Origin: Lunularia cruciata
Lineage: Eukaryota > Streptophyta > Marchantiopsida > Lunulariales > Lunulariaceae
Assembly: GCA_948567375.1 (NCBI GenBank)
Contig: OX419759.1
Coordinates: 22,536,744-22,600,743, forward strand
DNA: 64,000 bases
Direction: 5' to 3'
The notes below the pieces were generated by a model that was given only the letters and a program-made list of their open reading frames with translations, had not been told where the DNA came from and made no database searches. Of this stretch, positions 34,559 to 46,488 are shown piece after piece (the first letter of the stretch is position 1; each line of letters starts with the position of its first letter). A program made the translations under genes and the position numbers.

Positions 34559-35248
34559 TGTGAGCCGGCCTGTCTCTCACTCAGGATGAACCTCTGATGA
34601 CTATTATAGTAGTGCACCATGGACTAAGAAGGCAAGGAACCCCAACTCCATCATACTCCTCCAAGGCTAACACTCCAAGACTCAAGACATTGATCACTAG
34701 AGAACTCAATGAGAGAGAGATAGTTGCAAATGAAAGGATGATGAGTACCTCCTCACCCCTTGCTTATATACTTGTGAAATAGTTACGTACCAAAGTTACT
34801 AATTACCGTAGTAACTCAAGTTACTAGACTAAAAGTCAAGTAAAGTCAAAAAGTAGAAAGGAATATCTATTCACATGGGCATATTCCCCTAAGCATGTGG
34901 TCTTATCTTGACCCAACCACTAAGTCAAGGATTCCTTCACATAGGCTATCCTTGGACTAAAGAAGAATCCAAAACAAAAAGGCTTGCGGGCCCAAGAGTT
35001 CTCAACTCTTTCCTCAAAGCCAAACACCTAGGAATAATACCAAGTCAACACACTAAAATCCAAAATAGTGGTGCTCATCTTTTCTACTTCCTCTAAAGTA
35101 AGGTCCCCTCTATCTTAGCTATGACTAACTTTAGCTAACCAGGACTAATATAGAACCATCCTTTATCTATATAAATAATATCTCTTAAGTACTTGTAATA
35201 CCAAGTTAAATATCACAATACCACACACATGCACATATGGGTGTTACA
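34559..35248 (-). mobile_element. LTR of a second gypsy-like family (690 bp)
   Basis: On the minus strand it begins TGTAACACCC and ends GGCCGGCTCACA, a TG...CA LTR. A TATTTATATAGA TATA-like box lies about 70-90 bp in. A primer binding site follows directly. The LTR starts inside sequence that elsewhere follows ORF2 (compare 55460-55490), so this element inserted into the older ORF2 element. The second LTR was not found in the window. Confidence 0.75.
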
Positions 35249-35791
35249 CGCTCTCCCAAAAATGGCACTTCACTACAAAATGACTTTGCCTCAGAATTGT
35301 GTTCCACCCTTCCACTGAAGGCACAACTTCCTTGATTGAACTTGCTTCACTTCAACTTCGCACTACACTCACAAATGCAGAATACTACCAACATTACAAT
35401 TCCTCTCAGATCTGTCAAGGCATTGCTTCGATTGCACTTCACTCATGATCAAACACACAGAATGAAGATCAAGGCTATGGAATCCAACATCCAACAAGTA
35501 CACTGACTTGCACTTCAAATTTCTCCACACACTCACAAACACAATTGCAAAGCTGATACTCAGAATCAAGCTCACGCAACAAGCACTGCTTCATAGCACT
35601 TTGCTTTATCTATTCTCATAATTATGAGCACTAAACAACATGATATTGCGAATGCCACTCTTAAGTAGTGAAGCAATTGACAGTTATCTTGCTAATGTAC
35701 CTCTTCCTAATGACTCTACAAACCTGCAGATTTGAAATGACAATGCACGTCTTCATATCTGCCTGTTCAAATCTCAAATTGGTTATTAATC
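35249..35791 (-). repeat. Tail region downstream of ORF2
   Basis: Non-coding. In reverse complement it matches the sequence after the other ORF2 copy (54954-55490): shared blocks around GACAGATCTG, TGTGCCTTCA.TGGAAGG and TTGGGAGAG. A TACTTAAGAG here aligns with TATTTAAAGG at about 55070, so the tail may hold a promoter and could be an LTR of the ORF2 element. Confidence 0.55.
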
Positions 35792-38365
35792 CTATCCAAT
35801 GTCTACTTCTTCCTCGGCTTTCAAACACAAACCCGAAGTAACTTCACTTCCTACTACTCTATCCTTGGGTTTCACAACTCCTACATCTCCTACCAAATCC
35901 AACAATTCTCTTTCTTGATTTGACATTTCACTAGTAGGTAATCTATCTAACTCCTTATCTCCCGACCCACTCTTCTCTATTGTCTCCAATGGTAGCTCCG
36001 AAGACATCTGCACACCTACTTCATCTACTTTGGGTTTGGCTCTAACGTCTTTCCAAAGTTTATCTATCTCCAATTTCACTAAGTCTAGTCTAATCGCAAT
36101 ATTATCTTCTACTTCTAATATCTTCCTATCTACATGAGTCCTGAGACTTATTAACAATGCATTCAAATCTATGTCTTTTGCTTGTCTCCTCCTCGTCTCC
36201 TGCACCAACAACTTCAACTCATGCAGCCTCGTCTCTTCAATTCGAATACTGGCCTCTGTACTCAACATTGCATTCATCTTGATAACAATCTCCTTTAATG
36301 GCTCCAATTGCATCTTCCTTTCACGTTCCTAATCTGCAAGCCAATCTTCTCTGTATATTGCCAATTCTGCCTTAAACTCGGCTTTCACCATTTCTTTCTC
36401 CTTCTCCTTCTGCTCAATCTTCTCCTCTTGATTACAAAGTAACTCTTGTAATCTGTCTTGTTCCCTATAACTTACTGTCAACTCCCGCTGCCATAGTTGC
36501 TTCTTCTCTTCTACACTCTCCATCACTCTATCAAGTTCTTGTTCCTTTGCTACTACCCTCGCCATAGCATGAATAATTTCTAATCTGGAATCAGCAAACT
36601 GCTGCTTCAAGATCTCATATTTTGCTACTTGTCTTTCCCTTGCTATGTCACTCTTCTTCACAAGTTCTTCTTCATACCTTGCTTCTCTCTTCAAGTCTTC
36701 AATCACTTGATTTTGTACTACTATTTCCCCTCGTAGTACTTCCCTTTCCTCCTTGCCTCGGGTTATACTCTTCTTCAACTACAAGTTCTCTTCTTCCAAT
36801 CTCACCAATACCTGCAACACAATCTTCACCTCCGGACAAGTGGATTGCATCTCCTTCTTCTTGTGCTCCAACTTCACCAACAATGGACACACAATCTCCC
36901 GCAAGTACTCCACTCCATCACTTGCAACTACTTCCTCTTGCATAGTGATCTCCTTCCTTACTTCTTCTTCACCCAATACTTGCCTTCTTCTTTGCAGTCT
37001 TCTTATCAGAATAGATGCCTCACTTCCCAAGCTAGCGTTTGCTTCTTCCTTTGCCTTACTCAGACCCGCTTCACACTTTGCCTTGCATCTTGAATGAACT
37101 CCCCTTTGGATCATAAACTTCTTCTCCTCGGGCTTGGGTATCTCATCCTCCAACTTCTCAATAATTTCTTCTTTGAGCTCCACCCAAACTTTGTCTTCTT
37201 CTTCAGCAACAGTAGCTGGTACCGACGTCATCTCTCCACCTTCATCACTATCGCTACTCGTATCTCCACTTTGCAGCATGAGCTCCGGTTCTTCCTCGCG
37301 TTCCAAGTCTTTGGACTTGCACTCGGCTTTGCCTTCCGAGTCTTCATCTGATGTCGTGATCACCACTATGCCTTTCCTCGGGTTTCCTCTCCTGACTTTC
37401 CGAGGTCTTGTCTTGTCTTCAGCTTCTCCTTGCCGACTCCGGTTCTTTGACTTTGGAGTACTCACTTTGATCTCCACGCTCTTACCCGTCTTCACGTAGT
37501 ACTCATCCGTGCTCCAAATTTGAAGAATGTACTACTGCTCCTCCACGTCGACTTCTCTTCTCAAGTCGGGATGGAAGTGAAACACCATTCGGTTTTGCTC
37601 TGCCAAATTGAGCAAATTCAACCCAAGGTAGAAATGTGCTGCAAATGGCATGATGTAGTGTGGAGGCAACTTATCCCGCAAATTCCACACCATTTGTCTT
37701 CTCCTCCCATGGAAGCACCTTGCCCAATTGATAGGTTCTCCTGCAAACAACTTATGAAAGCACACCGCTTGGTGTTTCATCACATTAGTTGTTCTCTCCG
37801 GCTTTAGGATTGCCATGACAGCACTCATCATCCCTCTCTTCACTGGATCCTTGTAACTCTCAACCTTATACCCATTCTTTGTTCTCTTTGAAGAGAAAGC
37901 ATCCCTCACTTCTTGAGTCTCTTTTGCTACTTCTCCCTTACCTAAGAATGTAGCACCCTGCTCCACGCCTACCTCTCTCCCAAGCACTAATCTCCAATCC
38001 AACTCTGTCCAACAAGCCGGATTTCCTCTCTTCTCCTCTTCCTCGGGGCCATTGAGACACTTACTCTTGATTATCTCCATCATGAAACCTGGAAAACTGA
38101 CATTCCAGTTCCATGCCAAGAAGGTGATCCAAAGTCGGCTCAAGACTTCAATCCTTGCGATCACATCTAACCTCCAAATTGCATGATTTCTCATTGCAAA
38201 TTTGGAGTTCTTCTTTCCTCCTCCTATCTCTCTTGCTTTCTCATTGTCTCTTGGTTTCACACTCTCAAACTCTCCTCTACACACTAGCGCGTCTTCAACT
38301 CTACTTCCCTTCCCACGATCACATGCAGGACGACTTCTCAATGGCAAATGAAAATTGCTCAACAT
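35792..38365 (-). pseudogene. ORF2: long coiled-coil protein with Trp-rich N-terminal domain, three in-frame TAGs
   Basis: One continuous frame of 857 codons from ATG 38365 to TAG 35794-35792. It is interrupted only by TAG at 37534-37532, 36781-36779 and 36331-36329, with no frameshift. Residues of about 60-270 form a conserved domain: IWRLDVIARIEVLSRL, FLAWNWNVSFPGFM, RGNPACW.ELDWRLVLG, NGYKVESYKDPVKRGM, HQAVCFHKLFAGEPINWARCFHGRR and PHYIMPFAAHFYLGLNLLN. The next ~450 residues are Glu/Lys/Arg-rich heptad-like coiled coil with an acidic Ser stretch, and the C-terminus is mixed. I do not recognise a biochemical family. The domain recurs at 45.7-46.5, 52.5 and 60 kb, always near LTR-like sequence, so it is a retroelement ORF. 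The TAG at 37534 aligns with a Gln codon (CAG) in the 45.7-kb copy. Confidence 0.75.
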
Positions 38366-38791
38366 TGCTTTGTCGTTAGCCTGATTTGTATAGAGTCGCG
38401 CTTTCTTCGTCTCTCTTCAATTTGAATTTCTATCAAGAAATCACACCTCTTGCATGCGCTTGTCACTGTCAATTGTACTTCATGCGTATTGGCTGCCAGT
38501 TTTGAACGGTCCTTTCTTGAATTTCTTGCCCTGATGAAAGGTTGTTATATTGTCTTCGCCTTGGGTTGAGCTCCCCCCGATACGAAGACTCCTTACTTTG
38601 GGTTGGATGCTGACAGGGCATATCCGAGTACTTTGCCTTATGACCCGAAGCCACTTTACCTTGGGTTTCATCCCGAAGACTCTTTTCTTTGCCTTCTTTG
38701 GCCATATAGGCACAATTTGACTTCTTTATACATTTCTTCTTCTCTATTTTGAAAAAAAACCAAAAAATGTGGGCACCACAATATTCTCACC
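38366..38791 (-). other. Spacer between protease frame and ORF2
   Basis: About 425 bp without an intact frame; it presumably holds the ORF2 leader. It is conserved at 46590-47040 and, in reverse orientation, at 51950-52220. It has repeated ACTTTGGGTTG motifs and a homopolymer stretch (TTTTTTTTC) near 38755. Confidence 0.55.
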
Positions 38792-41195
38792 CTATAGTGG
38801 TACATGGAGAAAATCCTTGAACTCCACCGTCACTTTTGGTAGAGAACAACTCCTCAAGTAATCCCGGTTGCACTCATGGTTTGCATGTAAAGTAAGGAAT
38901 TGCACTGCTTTCTTGCCATCTTGGCTTTTGATCTGAGCATAGGCAGAACCATCATCAAGAACTTTGGTCTCCATCCTCACCGCCGTAATGAATGGTTGCC
39001 CAAGGATCATCGTGTATGATGTAGTCTCTTGAACAAAGAAATTTTTTTTGGTGACTACATCTCCAACCTTCACCCTTACATCAAGGTAGGCACCATAGAG
39101 CTCTCCCTTGGTGTTGTTTGCTGCCCTGATCACGCAACCATGCTCTGTATCAATTGGCCATTTTCCCCGCTTGTTGAGCTCCTTAGAAACAATGTTGATT
39201 TCTGATCCGTGATCAATAAGAGCAACCAATAAGATCTGTCATGCTACCAATCTTGACTAGGGTTCCAGTGGTAGCTCTGCCCAATGCCCTCTAGTACAGT
39301 GACTAGAGATCCCACCATCATCACCCTCATTATCTACAAATCTAACTTTACGGTTGTTGCAACATCGAGCAAGCTCTAACTCTTCTTCTTCTGTTACCAT
39401 AGTATCAAGAGCGTTTGATAGAACAACTTCTCTTGTCAACTGCAGCTTGCACTTGATGGTGTCTATGATGACATCATGAAACTCCTTTTTGGCAATCCCA
39501 AGGATCTCCTAAAGAGTAAATTCCACCTTAGCGTTGACTACTCTCTCTTCTAGTACTCCTTTTAGATCGGTAGCTACTTCAATATCAGATTGAAGCTTAT
39601 AAGTGGGTGGTTTACCCTTCTCCTTCCCCTTTCACTTCACTGAATTTTTAGAATCAGAAGGTGTGGTATCCTCCATGACCTCCTTCCTTGAAGGTACCAC
39701 TCCTTGTCGTGGGAGAGCACTCTCTTGACGGAGTCTATCTCCTCTCAACTATTGCTTCTGAGTTGATCTCTCATCCCCAAGCTCTACGTCTTCTCTCCTT
39801 TTTTTTCTCTTTGAGGAGAGCTTCATGTTGGTTTCTTGCCATGGAGGCATGAATTGACATGGTATCCACTGGATCAGCCCATTGAATGGCCTGCCTGATT
39901 TCAGAAGCAACACGTAGTAGTTCTCCTCTTCCATTGTTCCCTTTTTCCAATGTATGTAAGGCATTGCTCCACATGTTTCCCATCTCTACATGCTTCACAA
40001 ATGCTTGTTCTCCATCCACTACTACCTCCACTCCATAGGCAGCGGCTTCAACTGATGATGGAGCTTGTTGCAACAAGAAATCATCCAACAACTTCCACAT
40101 TCCTCCCTTCCCAAAGTTGGTTTTTAGCATTTCCCCCGTGTCTTTCAATGCAATTTTCCCATCATTCTAGAAAACCACTCCTTGCTGAATAGTATCAGCA
40201 AAATCACCACACTCCTTCCTGGAGTGTTCAGTAATCTCACACCAAATACACCTTTGTACATACCCTTGCTTTGTCCCCGTTTTGGTTTTGGAACCGCTTC
40301 CTTTCTCCTCCAACCTCACCAATTTGATTTGCAAATCTTGCATCCCTTTCACCAAATCATTGATGGTGGTTTTTTGTTATGGAGTGGTGAAAATTGGATC
40401 AGTGACAGCTGGTGCTATGGCAATAGGTATCATGGGCTGTCTTGGAGCCCTTGCACCCACCGGTGGTACTACTTCTAGTCTTACTACCACCTTTCCCCTA
40501 TGATATTCTCACTTGTCAAGAATACTCATGGCTTTCGAGACCTTCTTCCAATCAGATGTCAGTCCATTGTCCTCAGATCCATCCTCTAGTAAGACCTCCA
40601 ACTCCCTTTGTAGCTCACTATTTGCTGATTGAAGGAACAGCTGCACCTTGTCACTCTCGAGCGTGAGTTCTCCATTCAAGACAATTGTGAATATTATCTC
40701 TCAAACTCTCAAAATAGCTCAATTTCACTCAAGTACTTTGTAGCCTTGTTCACCCAATCCATGAATGAATTCATGATTACCCTATCCGCATCCTCCAAGC
40801 AGTATTCCTCCTTCAGATGAAGAGAGTATCTCTCCCAACTACCTCCCATGAGCTCAAATAATCTCCTTTACGTGTACACGAAGCTTTGAGATAACCGCAA
40901 GCTCAAATGTAGCTATCATCTCATGTTCAAGAACCTTGTTGAGCTCCCTCTCCTTGGAGTAATACTTCAGGTACTTTGAAATGTTCCTCCCATCAAACTG
41001 ATCTAACTTCCCAACAACCGATTGCAAAGCTTTAGAAGCCAATGCTTCCTTACATTTGGCAATTTAGTGTTGTTGCATATACAATGCAAATGCTTGAAAC
41101 ATTTGTGTTGTAGCTGGATCAAGCTGTAATGTGGGTGCCTCGCTAGAGGTTCTAGAACCCAGATCCCCTAAAGTCTTGTCTGACCTCCTATCCAT
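38792..41195 (-). pseudogene. Gag with zinc knuckle plus aspartic protease (broken)
   Basis: Starts at ATG 41195 (MDRRSDKTLGDLGSR), 60 bp after the LTR end. The gag part includes ALQSVVGKLDQFDGRNISKYLKYY and, after a frameshift near 40854, SWERYSLHLKEEYCLEDADRV. CIWCEITEHSRKEC near 40255 is a CX2CX4HX4C knuckle. After another frameshift (39.77-39.44 kb) comes the retropepsin-like block ALIDHGSEINIVSKEL near 39225, with DHG where DSG/DTG is usual, then MILGQPFITAVRMETKVLDDGSAY. The frame ends HVPL-TAG at 38792. Family knowledge: gag forms the particle and the protease matures it. No reverse transcriptase, RNase H or integrase follows; ORF2 is next. It has several stops (TAA near 41061, TAG and TGA near 39257), so it is inactive. 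Confidence 0.8.
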
Positions 41196-41255
41196 GTCCA
41201 CCAACCACCTCCTTCTGACTCTCCACCCTAGAAGATTCACGTCAAGTTCACCAAT

Positions 41256-44200
41256 AGTTGTACTTTCTTTTCTCTCTCTGTGAACACATAGGGTGCCTAG
41301 CTATGGAGACTGCAGATCAAAGGCAAGAGGTAAACCCGTAATGACTTGACTAAACATGTGTGTGACCCTCCTTTCTCATAATTAATATTCTTGCTATCTG
41401 GAAGGGTAGTATTGGGCAACCTAACATGTCATCACAACATGCACTCCTGGTCTGCTGGTCATCACTTCGAGCATTACCAAGGAGAAATATATAGCACTCC
41501 TAGAAGGAAATAATCTAAGTGCAACACCCGCTGTCGTGTTGTGGTTTGCGTAGCCCGTAAAAAGTGACCTATCATAGTTTATCTCCACGTTAGTGGAGTA
41601 GGTTGCATGCTAGATCCGACGGATGAGATGTTGCCATGGGAGCCATCTATGTACATGTATGTGATTGGCCATGTGGGTTACAATCTTATCATGTTTGAGG
41701 GCTTGGATGAATAAAGAGGAGGGCAAGTAGAGAGTCGGGTGTGTTTTAGTTTGGAGAGTCTCAAGGAGAGAAGGAAGTTGGGAGAGAGTTGTAGCAGAGA
41801 CCAAGTGTTAGAGCATCGGAGGAAGCATTCAAGCATGAGATGTCCCATGCTCCTGCTCTGCTACTCCCAAATCCTTTTCTCATCAGGCTTCAGATTTTAC
41901 ACCGTGACGACTTACGGGATTGGTTGGCAGCACGTTTTGGGGTGGTGTTTGTGGAATCGGTGATGGGAAACCCAGATCCTATCATCCTTCCGGTGCTTAC
42001 TTATGAGAATGTCTGGGACTTGACAATTTATGTCCTTCTATAGTTGAAGAATGCCTAAAATTTCGCTCATAAGCTTCAAGGTGGAGTTGTGGGGTCCATT
42101 TGTCAAAAAGTAAAAAGTGTAAAAGACAAATGTGCAAGAACTTGGATCTCAAGGGGGAAGTCAGGAGTTTTTTTGACCATCGGGGGAGTTCAGGGAGGGC
42201 ATTTGAGAAATGGAGGACATGGTTGGAAAGAGAAGACAACAGGCTACAATTTGTAGACAGAAATCACTCGATTTGAGCTGAGTATAAGAGGGATATGATC
42301 AATTGAGTGAAGGGGGGTTGAATTGATACCCAAGAGCACAAAGTAGTCAATTGAGGGAGTTTCTTGAGACTTTTTCACTATCTGTTAGTGGGATTGGAGA
42401 GTAGACAATGTTCTTACAGTACCGAGTGCAATAAATTCTAGTTTTGAGTCAATCTAAAATCTGATTCAATTGATTGAAGTTGAAGCTTATGGGATATAAG
42501 GTGTTGGAGAAGAGCTAATGATCAGGTTTGGAGTTTTGGTCACTCCCCAAGTTGCAGTTCGAATTTCCTCATGAAAATTTTGAGAGTTGTTGGTGGATAG
42601 GTTTAGCTCCTCTGTGTGAAAGTTTCATGTGAATTTTTCAAATAGAGAAATCAGGATCTTGGATCAAGTATACCTGGGTCTGTAGAGCTCACAAGTTAGC
42701 CCAGCTCGGGAATTGATCCACATCTAAAGACTGGAGTTGGATTAGGCTACGAAAATTTGCAGGAGGTTAGAGAAAAACACAAACAGCTATTGTGGAAAAT
42801 TTGGGTGGTTCTAGATCTATGCAGAGTGAGACCTGATGCAAAACATCCTGCTGAAAATACTATCATAAGCTCGGTAGAGCAAATTTTCCTTCCATCTTGA
42901 TTGGATATCAAGTCTCATGTCATGTGACTATGACTGAGAGTTTCAGGTTGCCAGAGTGTTTGTGAGGATCAAGTGTATTCCTGAATCAAAAATTTGGGGG
43001 AAATTTGCCAAGAACCAGGAGCAAACCCTAAAAAGAAGATTTCAAAATTAGGGTGAAGTCCAAGAAAAACCCTGGCCAACTTTGAGAGATTTTCAAGAGA
43101 GTTGTAGTGATCTGATTGAAGTGTATTTTATATCATTGGAAATTTCATCTTACAAGCTTTCCATTGAATCCTAGATCACTTGAATCCAAGCTATATAGAA
43201 ATAGTTACTTGCATATGAGCTGCGCAGGCTTTTCCCCATCAAAAAGACATAGAAAATCCACACATGAAGTATGAATTGTTGAGATTTGAAGTACAGATGG
43301 GAGGAAGCTTGGAGTACAGGTTGGAATGAGCTTGATGACAGAGCACAAAGGCTCTGAAGCTCTTTCCCAATAGAAAGTACAGAGAGTTGTTGTCTTTTTC
43401 TTGTGATTGGATCCTCTCTATACTTGTATGCCTATTTGTACGCCCAGTTGGCTTGGATTGGTGTGCGGGCGTTGCGCTCAGATTATTTCCTTCTAGGAGT
43501 GCTGTGTATTTCTCCTTGGTTATGTTGGAAGTGATGACCAGCAGACCAGGAGTGCGTGTTGTGATGACAGGTCAGGTTGCCTGGTACTATCCTTCCTGAT
43601 AGCAAGAATATTAGTCCTGAGAAAAGAGGGTTCCGGCAATAAGGGTCACATGTGTATTTTGTCGAGTCATTATGGTTTACCTCTAGCCTCTGATCTGTAG
43701 TCTCCACAGCTAGACACCCTATGTGTTCCCAGAGAGAGAAAAGGAAAGTACGACACCGCGCACCAATCCAAGCCAATTGGGCGTACAAACAGGCATACAA
43801 GCACAGAGAGGATCCAATCACAAGAATATGACAACAACTCTCTATAATTTTTTTCAGAAAAGAGCTTCAGAGCCTTCTTACTCTATCATCTAGCTTATTT
43901 TAACCTGTACTCCAAGCTTCCTCCCATTTGTACTTCAGATCTCAACAAATTTCTATTCCATATGAAGATTTTCTATGTCTTTTTTATGGGGAAAACTCTG
44001 TGCAGCTCATATGAAAATAAATATTTCTGTATAGCTTGGATTCAAGTGTTCTAGAATTAAATGGGAAGCCTGTAAGATCAGCTTTCCAACGATATATGAT
44101 ACACTTCAATCAGATCACTACAACTTGCCACACAAGCTCTAAAAGTTAGCCAGATTTTTGCAACTTTCACCCTAATTTCGAATTCCCCCTTTAGGGTTTG

Positions 44201-45722
44201 CTCTTGGTTCTTGGAAAATTTTCCCTAGATTTTTGATTCACAAATACACTTGATCCTCACAAACACTCTGGAAACCTGAAGCCTTCAATCATAGTCACAA
44301 GATAGGAGAATTGATATCCAATCAAGATGAAAGATAACATTGCTCTATCCAATCAAGAGAAAGATAACATTGCTCTATCGAGCTTATAAAAATATTTTCA
44401 GCAGAATGTTTTGCATCAGATCTCACTCTTCATAGATCTAGAACCAACCAAATTCAACACAATAGCTGGTTTTGTTTTTTTCTAAACTCTTGAAAACTTT
44501 GGTAACCTAATCCAATCCCCACTTCTAAATGTGGATCAATTCATGAGCTGGGCTAACTTGTGAGCTCTACAGGCCCATGTATACTTGATCCAAGACCCTG
44601 ATTTCTATATTTGAAGAATGCACATGAACCCTTTGCACAAAGGTGCAAATTGTATCCACCAACAACTTTGGAAATTTTCATAAGCAAACTCAAACCACAA
44701 CTTGGGGAGTGACCAAAACTCCAAACCTGGTCATTAGCTCTTCTCCAACACCTTACACCTCAAGAGCTTCAACTTCAATCAATGAGATCTGATTTGAAAT
44801 TAACCCAAAATTGAAATTTCTTGCACTCAATACTATGAACACTTTTGTGTTATCTCCACTACCACTAATAGATAGTGAAAATGTGGCAAGAAGCTCTCTC
44901 CATGGCCTGCTTTGTGCTCTTGGGTATGAATTTTACCCCCTTGACTCAATTGATCATATTCCTCTCATAATTAGCTTAAATTGTGTGATTTCTGTCTTCA
45001 GATTGTAGCATGTCATCTTCTCTTTCCAACCGTGTCCTTGATTTCCCAAATGGCCTTAGGAAACTCCCCCGACAGTCAAAAAGTTCTAGCTTTCTCTTTT
45101 GGGACCCAATCTCTTGCACATTTGTCCTTTAGTCTTTTTACTTTTTGACAAATGGACCCCACAACTCCACCTTGAAGCTTATGAGCAAAAATTTAGGCAT
45201 TCCCCAACTATAGAAGTACATATATTGTCAAGTCCCAAATACTCTCATAAGTAAGCACTGGAAGAACAATTAGATCCAGATTTCCCATCACCGACTCCAT
45301 GAATACCGCTCCAAAATATATCACCATCCAGTCCCATAAGTCGTCATGGTGTAAAATCTGAGGCCTTATGAGAAAAGTATTTGGGAGTGGCAGATTGGAA
45401 GCATGGGACATCTCATGCTCAAATGCTTCCTCTAATGCTCCAACACTCGCACTATGCTACAACTCTCACTCCCCATGTCCTTCTCCCCTCGAGACTCTCC
45501 AAACTAAAACACACCCGTCTCTCCACTCACCCTCATCTTTATTCATTAGAGCCCTCAAACATGATAAGATTGTAACCCATGTGGCCAATCACATACATGT
45601 GTATAGATGGCTCACATGGCAACATCTCATCCGTCAGATCTAGCATACAACCTACCCCACTAACATGGAGATAAACAATGATAAGTCACTTTTTTATGGC
45701 CTACACAAACTGCAACATGACA
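41256..45722 (-). mobile_element. 2.2-kb LTR (minus strand), split by a nested solo LTR
   Basis: On the minus strand the LTR starts TGTCATGTTGCAG at 45722 and ends AAAGTACAACT at 41256. It is interrupted at 43756/41531 by the element at 41532-43755. Removing that and one TSD copy leaves about 2,240 bp, matching the length of the nested copy and of 57670-59950. The gag ATG is 60 bp downstream. Directly after the LTR comes ATTGGTGAACTTGACG, the candidate primer binding site. The LTR start abuts a truncated ORF2 copy (46488-45723). Confidence 0.8.
41532..43755 (+). mobile_element. Nested solo LTR (2,224 bp), 4-bp TSD
   Basis: Begins TGTCGT (41532-41537) and ends ACGACA (43750-43755), perfect 6-bp inverted ends. 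CCGC flanks it at 41528-41531 and 43756-43759; removing the element and one CCGC restores the host LTR sequence (GCAACAC-CCGC-GCACCAATCC). It has the same family as the LTR it sits in but the opposite orientation, so 41.3-45.7 kb is a giant inverted repeat. No internal region remains, as expected from LTR-LTR recombination. Confidence 0.85.
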
Positions 45723-46488
45723 ATGCTCTGCCTTGTCCGCACATAGTACTCCTCACTGTTCATGATTTGAAGAATGTATTGCTGCTCCTCCGCATCAACA
45801 TCTCTCCTTAAGTTGAGATGGAAATGCAATACCATCTTGTGTCGTTCTGCCGCATTCAACATATTCAATCCCAAATAAAAGTAGGCTGCAAATGGCACAA
45901 TGTAGTGTGGAGGTGACTTATCCCTCAAATTCCACACCATCTATCTTGTGCGTTGATGAAAGCACTTTGCCCAATTGATTGGTTCCCCAACAAACATTTT
46001 ATGGAAAAACACCGCTTGATATTTCATCACATAAGTGGTTTGCTCCGGCTTGAAGATAGCCATCATTTCTCTTACAATGCCTCGCCTCACAATGTCCTAA
46101 TAACTCTCAACCTTATACCCATTCTTTGTGTGTTTTGAAGAAAAGGCGTCTCTTACTTCTTGGGTTTTTTCAGCTACCTCTCCTCTTCCCAAGAATGTGG
46201 TCCCTGCTCCTCACCCACCTCTCTTCCGAGTTCTAACTTCCAATCCAACTTTGTCCATCATGCCAAATTTCCTCTCTTACCCTCTGCCTTAGGTCTTTCC
46301 AGACACTTACTATCAATGATCTTGGTCATGAAACCTGGAAAACTAAGGTTCCAGTTCCATGCTAGAAATGTGATCCAAAGCCTACTCAAGACTTTGATTC
46401 TTGCGCTCACATCCAACCTCCAAATTGCATGACTTCTCACTACAAATTTTGAGTTCTTCTTTCCACCTCCCATCTTACTCTCCTCCAC
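45723..46488 (-). pseudogene. ORF2 copy, C-terminally cut at an LTR
   Basis: Holds the ORF2 N-terminal domain: GGGKKNSKFVVRSHAIWRLDV, FLAWNWNLSFPGFM, KGKRGNLA-like text, and later MVWNLRDKSPPHYIVPFAAYFYLGLN and QQYILQIMNSEEYYVRT. The frame breaks between these parts. It stops at the LTR beginning at 45722. Here the residues EEQQYILQI are read through, with Gln where the 38-kb copy has a TAG. Confidence 0.75.

Noticed and set aside
36622-37500. Several Ser/Leu/Pro-rich plus-strand frames
   Set aside because: They are the antisense of the Glu/Lys-rich ORF2 coiled coil, a typical shadow of codon composition.
43387-43821. Small hydrophobic or Arg-rich frames in the centre of the LTR inverted repeat
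   Set aside because: They lie inside LTR sequence and appear on both arms as a consequence of the inverted duplication.
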